NCBI GenBank assembly: GCA_934489015.1
Contig: CAKSSN010000005.1
Coordinates: 62,001 to 126,000, forward strand
DNA from: an uncultured Clostridia bacterium
Lineage (GTDB): Bacteria; Bacillota; Clostridia; UBA1381
Length of the DNA: 64,000 nucleotides
Direction of reading: 5' to 3'
The position numbers and the translations under genes are program-made. The notes below the pieces were generated by a model. The model had not been told where the DNA came from, did not search any database, and worked only from the letters and a program-made list of their open reading frames with translations. This document shows positions 8,482 through 17,192 of this stretch, piece by piece; position 1 is the first letter of the stretch, and the number at the start of each line of letters is the position of its first letter.

Positions 8482-9231
8482 TTATTCGTATTCCACAACG
8501 TCAATCCAGTGCATGAGAAATTCTCTTTCATGCTCATTTCCCTTTGAAAGCTGAGATGCGGCAACAATCGGTATCCATTTCTGAACATACTGCTTTGCGG
8601 TGTCGCTCATGCGGCAAAAGAGCGTCATATATTTTTCGGCAAGCTCCTTTTTGCCATCGAGAGAGAACAGAAGATATGTTCTCGCAGCGTCTGCGGCGGC
8701 GTTTCCGATTGTGGCGTGCGACCAGTCGAGGACGTAAAAATCTCCGTCGTCCGTTACAATTATATTGCTCGGATTATAGTCGCCGTGACAAAGCTTTTTG
8801 TGCTTCGGCATGGCGTCGAGCCTTGTGTTAAGCTCATATCTTATTGTTGCGTCAAGCCCCGTTTCGCCGATTTTTCTGTGCATTTTGTCTTTAAGCTTTG
8901 TAAGAAGCGGAGCGGACTTGCTTTGTATTTCAATTTGCGTTTCAACAAATTTTTTTAGATATTCGTCCTCTCTGTCGGGGTTTTCCGCCATAAGCCCCTC
9001 AAGCGTTTTGCCTGTTATATATTCCGATACGATTGACCATCTTCCGTCCGTTTTTGAAACTTCAACGAGTTTCGGAATTTTAAGCCCCGTTTCTTCAACT
9101 CTTGCCTGATTGAGCGCTTCGTTTAAAACATTTGCTTTTGAATAATGCTCATCAAAAACCTTTATAGCTTTCCCGGCGTCGCGGTATACGGTTTTGGAAT
9201 TTCTTACGGCAATAATCTTTTCAAAATTCAT
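8482..9231 (-). CDS. APH/choline-kinase-fold small-molecule kinase
   Basis: A 249-residue protein of the aminoglycoside phosphotransferase-like family. The catalytic loop HGDYNPSNI (residues 149-157) and metal-binding VLDWSHA (167-173) are intact, so ATP-dependent phosphorylation is likely; the N-terminal lobe is short but contains GKAIKVF. Homologues phosphorylate choline, sugars, amino acids or drugs, and nothing here identifies the substrate. Its ATG overlaps the adhE stop codon (TAATG), so it is translationally coupled to adhE and probably tied to the same physiological condition. A resistance role is not implied. Confidence 0.75.
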   Translation of the reverse strand: MNFEKIIAVRNSKTVYRDAGKAIKVFDEHYSKANVLNEALNQARVEETGLKIPKLVEVSKTDGRWSIVSEYITGKTLEGLMAENPDREDEYLKKFVETQIEIQSKSAPLLTKLKDKMHRKIGETGLDATIRYELNTRLDAMPKHKKLCHGDYNPSNIIVTDDGDFYVLDWSHATIGNAAADAARTYLLFSLDGKKELAEKYMTLFCRMSDTAKQYVQKWIPIVAASQLSKGNEHEREFLMHWIDVVEYE

Positions 9232-11831
9232 TATTTCTCATCCTTTCCGTAGTATGCCTTTAAATACATTTCTTTTATTTCGCTCATAAGCGGATAACGC
9301 GGATTTGCTCCGGTGCACTGATCGTCAAATGCCTGCTCGGTCATGTCATCGAGGCGGCCGAGAAAATCCTTTTCGTCAATTCCGTAGTCTTTGATTGTTT
9401 CCTTTATGCCGACTTTTTTCTTAAGCTCATCAATCATTTTTATAAGGTTTTCAACCTTTTCGCTGTCCGTTTTGCCTTTAGCTCCGACATATTCGGCAAA
9501 TTCCGCATAGCGCTCCAGAGTGTGCGGATGGTCATACTGCGGAAATGTTCCCATTTTTGCCGGTGTTTCCGATGAATTGAAGCGTATAACGTGATCTATC
9601 ATAAGTGCGTTTGCAATTCCGTGCGGCAGGTGATGAAATGCGCCGAGTTTGTGCGCCATCGAGTGGCATACGCCGAGAAATGCGTTTGCAAAAGCCATTC
9701 CCGCCATTGCTGCGGCATTAGCCATTTTTTCGCGCGCCTTTGCGTTTGAGCCGTTTTCGTATGCTTCGGGGAGATATTCAAAAATTATCTTTGCCGCGCG
9801 CAGCGCCAAGCCGTCGGTGAAGTCTGTCGCCATCATTGAAGCATAAGCTTCAAGAGCGTGCGTGAGTGCGTCAACGCCCGAAGCCGCCGTTAAGCTCTTA
9901 GGTGCGCTCATGTGGAAATCGGCGTCAACTATTGCCATATCGGGCATAAGCTCATAGTCGGCAAGCGGATATTTTATGCCTGTTTTCTCGTCCGTTATAA
10001 CCGCAAACGGAGTTACCTCGCTGCCTGTTCCGGCAGAGGTGGGAACGGCTATGAAATATGCTTTTTCGCCCATTTTGGGAAACGTGTAAATTCTCTTTCT
10101 TATATCCATGAAGCGCATTGCCATATCCATAAAATCAGCTTCGGGATGCTCATAAAGAACCCACATTATTTTAGCCGCGTCCATAGCGCTGCCGCCGCCG
10201 AGCGCGATTATAACGTCAGGCTTAAAAGCGCTCATCTGCTCGGCGCCTTTCTTTGCCGAGCACAGCGTCGGGTCGGGCTCAACGTCCGAAAATACCGTAT
10301 AGTCTATATTCATTTCCGAAAGCTTATCCGTAATTGGCTTTGCATAGCCGTTTTCAAAAAGGAAGCTGTCTGTTACAACGAACGCGCGCTTTTTGCCTAA
10401 AACATTCTTTAACTCCTCAAGCGCAACCGGCAGGCTGCCTTTCTTTAAATACACCTTTTCGGGCGCTCTGAACCACAGCATATTTTCTCTCCTTTCGGCA
10501 ACCGTTTTAATGTTTAAAAGATGCTTTACTCCGATGTTTTCAGCAACCGAGTTGCCGCCCCACGAGCCGCAGCCGAGCGTAAGCGAGGGAGCAAGGCGGA
10601 AGTTGTAAATATCGCCTATTCCGCCGTGCGACGACGGTGTGTTTATAAGCGAGCGGCAGGTTTTCATTCTTTCTCCGAATACGGCGATTTTTTCGCTCTC
10701 CGACGGATTTAAATAAATGCTCGACGTATGACCGTAGCCGCCGTCTGCTATAAGTCTTTCGGCTTTTGAAAGCGCGTCCTCAAAATCGTTTGCCTTATAC
10801 ATTGCAAGCACGGGGGAGAGCTTTTCATGAGCGAACTCCTCCGAAATGTCAACGCTCTGAACTTCGCCTATCAGTATTTTTGTACTTTCCGGAACTTCAA
10901 CTCCCGAAAGCTTTGCTATTGTATATGCGCTCTGACCTACAATTTTTGCGTTAAGCGCGCCGTTTATGATGATTGTTTTTCTTACCTTATCGGTTTCGCC
11001 GCCCTTTAGAAAATAGCAGCCTCTTTTTATAAATTCCTTTTTCACGCTGTCGTAAATTGCTTTATTTACAATAACGCTCTGCTCCGACGCGCATATCATG
11101 CCGTTGTCAAAGGTTTTTGAATGGATAATCGAGTTTACCGCAAGAACTATATCCGCAGTTTCGTCAATTATTGACGGTGTGTTACCGGCGCCGACTCCGA
11201 TTGCCGGCTTGCCGCTCGAATATGCAGCCTTGACCATGCCGGGACCGCCCGTTGCAAGAATTATGTCAGCTTCCGACATAACAAGGTTTGTAAGCTCAAG
11301 GCTCGGCGCGTCAATCCATCTTATTATGCCCTCCGGCGCACCTGCTTCAACTGCCGCTTCAAGAACGATTTTTGCGGCTTCAATTGTTGACTTTTTAGCT
11401 CTTGGGTGAGGGCTTATGATAATCGCGTTTCTTGTTTTAAGAGCGAGAAGCGTTTTGAAAATTGCGGTTGATGTAGGATTTGTTGTCGGGATAACAGCAG
11501 CAATAACGCCTATCGGCTTTGCAATTTTTTTGTATCCGAACGCTTTGTCGTATTCTATAACGCCGCATGTTTTTTCATCCTTATATTTATTATATATATA
11601 TTCCGCAGCATAGTTGTTTTTAATAACCTTATCCTCAACCACTCCCATGCCTGTTTCCTCAACTGCCATTTTGGCGAGCGGTATTCTTGCCATATTTGCC
11701 TTTGTTGCTGCGGCAAGAAAAATTTTGTCAACCTGTTCCTGAGAGTAGTTTTCAAATTTGCTTTGAGCCTCTCTCAGCTCCGAGAGCGCTTTTTCGAGCG
11801 CCTTTGCGTTGTCGATTGTTTCGTATTTCAT
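9231..11831 (-). CDS. adhE: Bifunctional acetaldehyde-CoA/alcohol dehydrogenase AdhE
   Basis: Converts acetyl-CoA through acetaldehyde to ethanol while reoxidising two NADH, a central redox-balancing step in fermentation. The 866-residue fusion has an N-terminal aldehyde dehydrogenase domain (about 1-440) with nucleophile Cys247 in NGMICASEQS, a linker, and a C-terminal iron-dependent alcohol dehydrogenase domain (about 455-866) with GGGSAMDAAK and the conserved metal-binding histidine region (LGVCHSMAHKLGAFHHLPHG). Full family length. First gene of a two-gene operon with the overlapping kinase; an unusual palindromic repeat lies about 120 nt upstream. Confidence 0.97.
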   Translation of the reverse strand: MKYETIDNAKALEKALSELREAQSKFENYSQEQVDKIFLAAATKANMARIPLAKMAVEETGMGVVEDKVIKNNYAAEYIYNKYKDEKTCGVIEYDKAFGYKKIAKPIGVIAAVIPTTNPTSTAIFKTLLALKTRNAIIISPHPRAKKSTIEAAKIVLEAAVEAGAPEGIIRWIDAPSLELTNLVMSEADIILATGGPGMVKAAYSSGKPAIGVGAGNTPSIIDETADIVLAVNSIIHSKTFDNGMICASEQSVIVNKAIYDSVKKEFIKRGCYFLKGGETDKVRKTIIINGALNAKIVGQSAYTIAKLSGVEVPESTKILIGEVQSVDISEEFAHEKLSPVLAMYKANDFEDALSKAERLIADGGYGHTSSIYLNPSESEKIAVFGERMKTCRSLINTPSSHGGIGDIYNFRLAPSLTLGCGSWGGNSVAENIGVKHLLNIKTVAERRENMLWFRAPEKVYLKKGSLPVALEELKNVLGKKRAFVVTDSFLFENGYAKPITDKLSEMNIDYTVFSDVEPDPTLCSAKKGAEQMSAFKPDVIIALGGGSAMDAAKIMWVLYEHPEADFMDMAMRFMDIRKRIYTFPKMGEKAYFIAVPTSAGTGSEVTPFAVITDEKTGIKYPLADYELMPDMAIVDADFHMSAPKSLTAASGVDALTHALEAYASMMATDFTDGLALRAAKIIFEYLPEAYENGSNAKAREKMANAAAMAGMAFANAFLGVCHSMAHKLGAFHHLPHGIANALMIDHVIRFNSSETPAKMGTFPQYDHPHTLERYAEFAEYVGAKGKTDSEKVENLIKMIDELKKKVGIKETIKDYGIDEKDFLGRLDDMTEQAFDDQCTGANPRYPLMSEIKEMYLKAYYGKDEK

Positions 11832-11947
11832 AGTGTTCTCCCTTCCGCCGCGCGATGCGCAGCTATGAAATTTTGACTGACCTTTAATTTATCTTTTGTA
11901 CAGCTATAATATATCACATAATATTATATTTGTGAAGATACTTTATA

Positions 11948-11977
11948 GTTATATCGATATAACTATATCGATATAAC
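11948..11977. promoter_or_regulatory. Tandem palindromic repeats upstream of adhE (operator candidate)
   Basis: The 410-nt region between adhE and spoIIE contains TATATCGATATAAC twice in perfect tandem (11950-11963 and 11964-11977). Each unit centres on the palindrome TATATCGATATA, and the first extends to the 16-bp palindrome GTTATATCGATATAAC (11948-11963). Centres are 14 bp apart. A weak minus-strand promoter (TTCACA ... TATATT, 17-nt spacer, about 11910-11940) lies between this site and adhE. It does not match the Rex consensus I know. Confidence 0.6.
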
Positions 11978-12143
11978 ATATATCTATTTATCAAAAATAA
12001 CAAATTAAATTTTATGTTTTTGTTCATTTTGCATTAAATTCAAAAAAACGTTTTACAAAATCCGATTAAAAAATTTTTTTATTCGTATTATGTGCATGGT
12101 ATTTCAGGGCTTTCGCGCGCAATCGGTCGCGAAATAAAATAAT

Positions 12144-12171
12144 AAGTCGAAAGCTTTTCATAATCCGACAA
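12144..12171 (+). promoter_or_regulatory. Spo0A-box-like sites upstream of spoIIE
   Basis: AAGTCGAA (12144-12151) matches the 7-bp Spo0A box TGTCGAA at 6 of 7 positions. TCCGACAA (12164-12171) is TTGTCGGA on the other strand, 7 of 8 to TTGTCGAA. They lie just upstream of the spoIIE -35. Confidence 0.45.
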
Positions 12172-12177
12172 CGGAAT

Positions 12178-12210
12178 TTGACAGAAAATTCGCGTGCGGT
12201 GTGATATAAT
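12178..12210 (+). promoter_or_regulatory. spoIIE promoter with 21-nt spacer
   Basis: A perfect TTGACA (12178-12183) and a perfect TATAAT (12205-12210) are separated by 21 nt instead of 17. B. subtilis spoIIE and spoIIG promoters are known for the same overlong spacing and need Spo0A~P to activate sigma-A polymerase. Transcription would start near 12217, 25 nt before the start codon. Confidence 0.65.
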
Positions 12211-12241
12211 AATGCGGAAGTATTGTTGGGGGGAATTGCAA

Positions 12242-14533
12242 ATGCCAAAGCTGCAAAATGTACAAAAAATAAATTATACGCCTTTTCTGCGCACCGTGCG
12301 CCTGTCGGACAGCCTGCCGTGTTTTCTTATTCTGCTTGCTGCGAGATGCTCGTTTCTTGAAATAAGTCCGTTTGCGTGCGCAATGTTTTTTTCTGTGTTT
12401 GACCTTAAAATCGGGTATATGGGAATATTATTTTCCGCGCTCGGCTTTTTCTCGCGCGGCGTGCTTATGCAAAAGTCGGACAGCCTGCTTGCAATGCTGC
12501 TTCTGATGATTTACGCGCTTATAAGAAGTGACTATAAGCAGCAGCGCATAATTTCATCATCTGTCTGCGGCGGAGCCGTTTTCCTCAGCGGAATAATACG
12601 GTTTTTTTATATGCCGTTTTCTACATATGATGTTTTGCTGCTTATAATAGAAGCGATAACGGCGGCTTTTTCTTATATTCTGTTTTTAAACGCCTCCGCG
12701 CTCACGGGCTATCTGCGCCGCGCACCTAAGGAAAGCGAGCTCATTTCCGCCGCTGTGTGCGCCGGGATTTTTATTTCAGGACTTGGCGGACTGACTCCGG
12801 AGGGAAGCGTTGATATTTCAAGGATAATAAGCGCTTATATGATTATGTCGGTTTCGCTTTCACTGCCGCTTGCGGTTTCGGGAAGCTGCGGCGTTGCCGC
12901 CGGGCTTATATGCAGTATGAACAACACAAGCGCTGTAACTCTGACAGGGCTTTACGGGCTTTCGGCGATTTTCGGAAATCTTTTAAAAAGCTTTGGAAAA
13001 TACGGCGTTGCGCTCGGATTTTTGGGAAGCACGGCGGTTACGGCGCTTTATATAGGAAACACGGTTTCTGTTTCGGTTATTGAAATAATTGCCGCGTGTG
13101 CGCTTTTTATAATAACTCCGAACAGGGTACATAAATCAATTTCGGACTATATTTTAAGAACGGCGTCTGTCGGGAAAACCTGCGACAGCGACCGTATGCG
13201 TGAATATCTCGGCGCAAGACTCGGCGCGGCGGGTCACGCTTTTGCAAGGCTTGCGAGCGTTTATCGCGGTATAACGGAAAAGAGCATAAGAATGTATAAT
13301 AAGGATATTTGCACCGTTATAGACAAAACCGTAAACAAGGTATGCGCCGGGTGTGCCGACTGCGGAAGATGCATAGAAAAAAATTATGCCGACTCATACA
13401 GAATTATTTTCGGAGCCCTTGAAGCTTTGGAGGATAAAGGCTTTTGCAATGCGGCAAACGCGCCTAAGGAATTTACCGTTATGTGTTCAAAGAGCGATAT
13501 TTTTTTATGCGAGCTTGCTCACTCGTATGAGGATTACAGAAGAAGTCTTTTAAAAAAGGGCGAATTTGAGCATAACCGCGATATTATGATAAACCAGTAT
13601 GAAGAAATATCGGATATATTTTCGGGTATCGGCGACGAAATAGGGACAGGCTTTTGCTTTCTCGGCGAGCTTGAGGAAAAGCTCGGCGATTGCCTTGTTG
13701 AAGCGGGCTGCCCGCTAAGGAAAGCATCAGCGCTTGAAAACGGCGCCGGTGAAACGGAAATTTACATATCGCTAAACAGACCGTTTGACAAAGAAAAGCT
13801 TGCAAAGCTCGTTTCCGAATGTGTCGGGATGCCGTTTGAGTGTCGCGGCGGATATGCAAATTTAAAGCTTGTGCAGAAAACCGCTTATCGCGTTGAATAC
13901 GGCGAAAAGCAGATTGCTGAAGGGTCACAGGTGGTTTCGGGAGATACGGTTTCGAGCTTTTATACCGATAGGGGAAAATTTTATGTTTTGCTTTGTGACG
14001 GCATGGGCAGCGGCTCTGCGGCAGGCAGGGAGTCGAGAACGTGCGGCAGGCTTTTGGAGGAGCTTATAAAGGACGGCTTTAAAGCGCAGACTGCCGTTTC
14101 GCTTGTTAATTCATCGCTTGCGCTTTTGTGTGACGCGGAGAGCTTCAGCTCCGTTGATTTGCTTGAAATTGACCTTTTTACAGGCAACGCGGATTTTTAT
14201 AAGGTTGGCTGCTGCAGAAGCTTTATAAAAAGGGGCGACCGTATAGATACGGTGTTTTCATCAGCTCTGCCTATCGGCATTTTACCCGATGTGCATATTT
14301 CGCGGATAAGCAAAAAGCTCGACAGCGGAGATCTTGTCATAATGATGTCGGACGGTGCGGACGGGAACGGCTACGGCTTTTTGTCGGGCGAACGCGTTAA
14401 AAAAATTCTGTCTGACAGCGACAAGTCAATGAATGACGTTGCGGCGGCGGTTGCCGAAAGCACGGGCTTTAAAAATGCCGCCTGCGCAAGAGATGATATA
14501 ACCGTTGCGGCGATTAAAATAAGCGCCGTTTAG
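12242..14533 (+). CDS. spoIIE: Stage II sporulation protein E (SpoIIE) phosphatase
   Basis: A membrane-bound PP2C-type serine phosphatase that dephosphorylates the anti-anti-sigma factor SpoIIAA, activating sigma-F in the forespore; it also binds FtsZ at the polar septum. The 763-residue protein has an N-terminal multi-helix membrane domain (about residues 20-310), a central cysteine-bearing regulatory region (CAGCADCGRC) and a C-terminal PP2C domain with LLCDGMGSGSAAGRES, MMSDGADGNG and DDITVAAIKI. The frame opens at 12194, but the ATG at 12242 has GGGGGG 9 nt upstream and sits correctly behind the promoter. It is a marker for endospore formation. Confidence 0.93.
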   Translation: MPKLQNVQKINYTPFLRTVRLSDSLPCFLILLAARCSFLEISPFACAMFFSVFDLKIGYMGILFSALGFFSRGVLMQKSDSLLAMLLLMIYALIRSDYKQQRIISSSVCGGAVFLSGIIRFFYMPFSTYDVLLLIIEAITAAFSYILFLNASALTGYLRRAPKESELISAAVCAGIFISGLGGLTPEGSVDISRIISAYMIMSVSLSLPLAVSGSCGVAAGLICSMNNTSAVTLTGLYGLSAIFGNLLKSFGKYGVALGFLGSTAVTALYIGNTVSVSVIEIIAACALFIITPNRVHKSISDYILRTASVGKTCDSDRMREYLGARLGAAGHAFARLASVYRGITEKSIRMYNKDICTVIDKTVNKVCAGCADCGRCIEKNYADSYRIIFGALEALEDKGFCNAANAPKEFTVMCSKSDIFLCELAHSYEDYRRSLLKKGEFEHNRDIMINQYEEISDIFSGIGDEIGTGFCFLGELEEKLGDCLVEAGCPLRKASALENGAGETEIYISLNRPFDKEKLAKLVSECVGMPFECRGGYANLKLVQKTAYRVEYGEKQIAEGSQVVSGDTVSSFYTDRGKFYVLLCDGMGSGSAAGRESRTCGRLLEELIKDGFKAQTAVSLVNSSLALLCDAESFSSVDLLEIDLFTGNADFYKVGCCRSFIKRGDRIDTVFSSALPIGILPDVHISRISKKLDSGDLVIMMSDGADGNGYGFLSGERVKKILSDSDKSMNDVAAAVAESTGFKNAACARDDITVAAIKISAV

Positions 14534-14546
14534 AAAAACAACTGCT

Positions 14547-15383
14547 TCAGACCTCATGAAGCTTGATTTTATATAAGCTTCTGTAGGCTTTGGGAGATAT
14601 TTTTTCTTTCTGCTTAAATATTCTCGAAAAGTAAAATTCGTTTTCATATCCCGAAAGTGATGCTATATCGTACATCGAAAGCTTTGTTGAAATTAAAAGC
14701 TCCTTTGCTTTTTCAAGGCGTATTTCCGTCAGCTTATCGGAAATTGACATACCCGTTTCGGCGGTGAATTTTCGCGAAAGCGTTCTGTAGCTTGTGTTCA
14801 TTGCGTTGGCTATATCGCAAAAGCGGATTTTCCTTGTATAGTATTCTTCAAGATAAAATATAACCTGCGTTGCAAAGGAGTGCTTAGGAGGAGCGGCAGG
14901 CAGCTCCTCCGAGCTGAACTCTTCAAAAATACGCATAAGCCATGCGGCAAATTCCGCCTGAGTGCTTAAAAGCCCTCCGGTCAGATTAAGCTTTTCTATA
15001 TTTGATATAAACGGCTTTTCATGCGGCGCCGATAGCGTTTTTAAAACGGGGTTATTTTCGGGGGCGTTCAGGCAGAAGCGTATGCATATACCCTTGTCGC
15101 CGACTGCATTATTTCGGTGAGAGTGGGGAACGCCCGGCGGTATTATGTATGAAGAGCCGGCGTTTATTAAAAATTCGGTTTTATTTATCGTTGTATAAAG
15201 CGAGCCCTTTGAAACGTAATTAAATTCGAACCACGGGTGATAATGCGAGGCGATAACCCAGCTTTTCGGGTGATTTGCCAAAGAAGCGTAATTCACCTTT
15301 ATTTTTATGCCGTTAAATTCAAATTCATGCATAAGCACGGCTCCGAGCTTGTCGGTAAGCTCCTTAAGCTTTGCCTGAGTCAT
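14547..15383 (-). CDS. AraC-family regulator with N-terminal cupin
   Basis: A 278-residue protein with an N-terminal cupin-like sensing domain (about residues 15-115, including the histidine-rich SHYHPWFEF and PPGVPHSHRN segments) and a C-terminal double helix-turn-helix (about 180-275, with ANAMNTSYRTLSRKF and SGYENEFYFSRIFKQ). It is divergent from the transaldolase-ROK-SIS operon, so it probably controls that operon in response to a sugar. The intergenic region has an inverted repeat (GCATAA 15450-15455/TTATGC 15469-15474) that may be its site. It converges with spoIIE with a 13-nt gap and no clear terminator. Confidence 0.85.
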   Translation of the reverse strand: MTQAKLKELTDKLGAVLMHEFEFNGIKIKVNYASLANHPKSWVIASHYHPWFEFNYVSKGSLYTTINKTEFLINAGSSYIIPPGVPHSHRNNAVGDKGICIRFCLNAPENNPVLKTLSAPHEKPFISNIEKLNLTGGLLSTQAEFAAWLMRIFEEFSSEELPAAPPKHSFATQVIFYLEEYYTRKIRFCDIANAMNTSYRTLSRKFTAETGMSISDKLTEIRLEKAKELLISTKLSMYDIASLSGYENEFYFSRIFKQKEKISPKAYRSLYKIKLHEV

Positions 15384-15493
15384 TTATATCATCTCCGTAA
15401 ACAATATTGCCAAGTATAATTATAATATCAAAATAAAAAAATGTCAATGGCATAATTGTATAAATATTTTATGCAAATTGTCATATTAATCTA

Positions 15494-15522
15494 TTCAAAT
15501 TTTATTCCTGCGATTGTATAAT
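15494..15522 (+). promoter_or_regulatory. Promoter of the transaldolase operon
   Basis: TATAAT (15517-15522) with a poor -35 (TTCAAA, 15494-15499) at 17-nt spacing. A weak -35 fits activation by the divergent AraC protein; the inverted repeat at 15450-15474 lies about 20 bp upstream of the -35. Confidence 0.5.
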
Positions 15523-15574
15523 TATATCAGGTATGAAAATACCCGAAGCTGACAGTGAAAGGAACTGATTTAAA

Positions 15575-16222
15575 ATGAAAATGTTTATTGATACGGCAAA
15601 TGTTGACGAAATCAGAAGTGCAAACGATCTCGGAGTTATATGCGGTGTTACGACAAATCCGTCGCTTATCGCAAAGGAAGGAAAGGTTTTCAAGGATGTT
15701 GTAACGGAGATTACATCAATTGTTGACGGACCTATTTCGGCGGAGGTTATAAGCCTTGAAGCCGAAAAAATGGTAAGCGAGGCGCTTGAACTTGCTAAAA
15801 TACATAAAAATATCGTAATAAAAATCCCGATGACCGCTGAAGGCTTAAAGGCTGTAAAGCAGCTTTCGGCAAAGGGAATTAAAACAAATGTTACGCTTAT
15901 ATTCAGCCCGGCGCAGGCTCTTCTTGCAGCAAGAGCGGGTGCGAGCTATGTGAGCCCGTTTGTCGGCAGATTAAATGATATTTCCTCAAACGGTAACAGC
16001 CTTATTGAAGCAATTGCCGAAATGTTTGACATACACGGAATTGAAACGGAAATTATTGCGGCAAGCATAAGAAGCCCGGAGGATGTTGTTGACGCGGCTC
16101 TTGCAGGTGCGCATATTGCAACAATTCCTTATAAGGTAATTTGTCAGATGATTAACCATCCGCTTACGGACGCAGGTATAGAGCGTTTTCTTAAAGACTG
16201 GGAAAGCGTACCGAGCAAATAA
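15575..16222 (+). CDS. tal: Transaldolase (TalC/FSA-type short family)
   Basis: A 215-residue class I aldolase of the short transaldolase / fructose-6-phosphate aldolase family in the non-oxidative pentose phosphate pathway. The Schiff-base lysine is Lys83 in IVIKIPMTAEGL. Phe129 in SPFVGRLND occupies the position that is tyrosine in fructose-6-phosphate aldolases and phenylalanine in true transaldolases, favouring dihydroxyacetone transfer. AAAGGA lies 11 nt before the ATG. First gene of a three-gene operon with a ROK kinase and a SIS isomerase, so it may feed a specific sugar into central metabolism. Confidence 0.92.
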   Translation: MKMFIDTANVDEIRSANDLGVICGVTTNPSLIAKEGKVFKDVVTEITSIVDGPISAEVISLEAEKMVSEALELAKIHKNIVIKIPMTAEGLKAVKQLSAKGIKTNVTLIFSPAQALLAARAGASYVSPFVGRLNDISSNGNSLIEAIAEMFDIHGIETEIIAASIRSPEDVVDAALAGAHIATIPYKVICQMINHPLTDAGIERFLKDWESVPSK

Positions 16223-16236
16223 TCGGGGGTATTGTT

Positions 16237-17178
16237 ATGTTTACGGGAATTGACATAGGCGGTACAAAATGCGCCGTTATCGTGGGCGACAAAAGCGGAG
16301 TTAAGGAAAAAATAAAATTTGCAACAACGACTGTTGACGAAACGCTCGGAAAAATTATAGAGTCTGCCGAAAAGCTCGGAGCGGGCGACGCTATAGGCAT
16401 AAGCTGCGGCGGACCGCTTGATTCAAAGCGCGGAATTATAATGTCGCCGCCGAATTTGCCAGGTTGGGATAATATTGAAATTGTAAAAATGCTTGAGGAT
16501 AAATTTAATGTTCCGACAGGTGTTCAAAATGACGCAAACGCGTGCGCACTTGCCGAATGGAAATACGGCGCCGGAGTCGGCTGTGAAAACATGATTTTTC
16601 TCACGTTCGGCACGGGCATGGGCGCAGGACTTATTTTAAACGGCGCTCTTTATGCCGGAACAAATGATATGGCAGGAGAGGTAGGCCATATGCGCATAGC
16701 CGAATACGGCCCCGTCGGCTTCGGCAAGGCAGGCTCGTTTGAGGGCTTTTGCTCCGGCGGAGGAATTGCGCAGATAGGAAAAACGGTTGCCGCCGAAAAG
16801 CTTCAATGCGGCGGAAAAACATCATTTTGTGAAAGCTATGCGGATATGGATAATATAACGGCGAAAAAAATTGCCGAGTGTGCGAAGTCGGGCGACAGTG
16901 ACGCCGCAAGGGTGTATGACATCTGTGCGGAAAAGCTCGGAGCGGGGCTTTCGCTTTTAATAGATATTTTAAATCCGCAGAAAATTGTAATCGGCAGTAT
17001 TTTTGAAAGAAGCAGCGAGCTTTTAAAGGATAAGATGCAGCAGGTGATTGAAAGAGAAGCTCTTTGCTATTCAAGAGCCGTTTGCTCCGTTGTTCCGGCA
17101 GCTCTCGGAGATTCGATAGGCGACAGGGCGGCGCTGGCAGTTGCGGAAGATACTTTTGAGAAAAGATCGGTCAGATGA
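16237..17178 (+). CDS. ROK-family sugar kinase lacking the zinc motif
   Basis: A 313-residue ROK protein. The phosphate loop GIDIGGTK (residues 4-11), catalytic Asp99 in QNDANACALAEW, second ATP motif LTFGTGMGAG and EVGH (148-151) are intact, so it should phosphorylate a hexose or amino sugar. The usual CxCGxxGCxE zinc site downstream of the histidine is absent: the segment reads GPVGFGKAGSFEGFCSG. Such zinc-less ROK kinases exist, and loss of the site may reflect different substrate geometry. It lies between transaldolase and a SIS isomerase; its stop overlaps the upstream part of the SIS frame, indicating one transcript. Exact substrate unknown. Confidence 0.85.
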   Translation: MFTGIDIGGTKCAVIVGDKSGVKEKIKFATTTVDETLGKIIESAEKLGAGDAIGISCGGPLDSKRGIIMSPPNLPGWDNIEIVKMLEDKFNVPTGVQNDANACALAEWKYGAGVGCENMIFLTFGTGMGAGLILNGALYAGTNDMAGEVGHMRIAEYGPVGFGKAGSFEGFCSGGGIAQIGKTVAAEKLQCGGKTSFCESYADMDNITAKKIAECAKSGDSDAARVYDICAEKLGAGLSLLIDILNPQKIVIGSIFERSSELLKDKMQQVIEREALCYSRAVCSVVPAALGDSIGDRAALAVAEDTFEKRSVR

Positions 17179-17192
17179 AAGGTGTGATTTTA

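Noticed and set aside
8482..9231. Aminoglycoside resistance gene
   Set aside because: The APH fold is shared by many metabolic kinases, and coupling to adhE points to metabolism rather than resistance.
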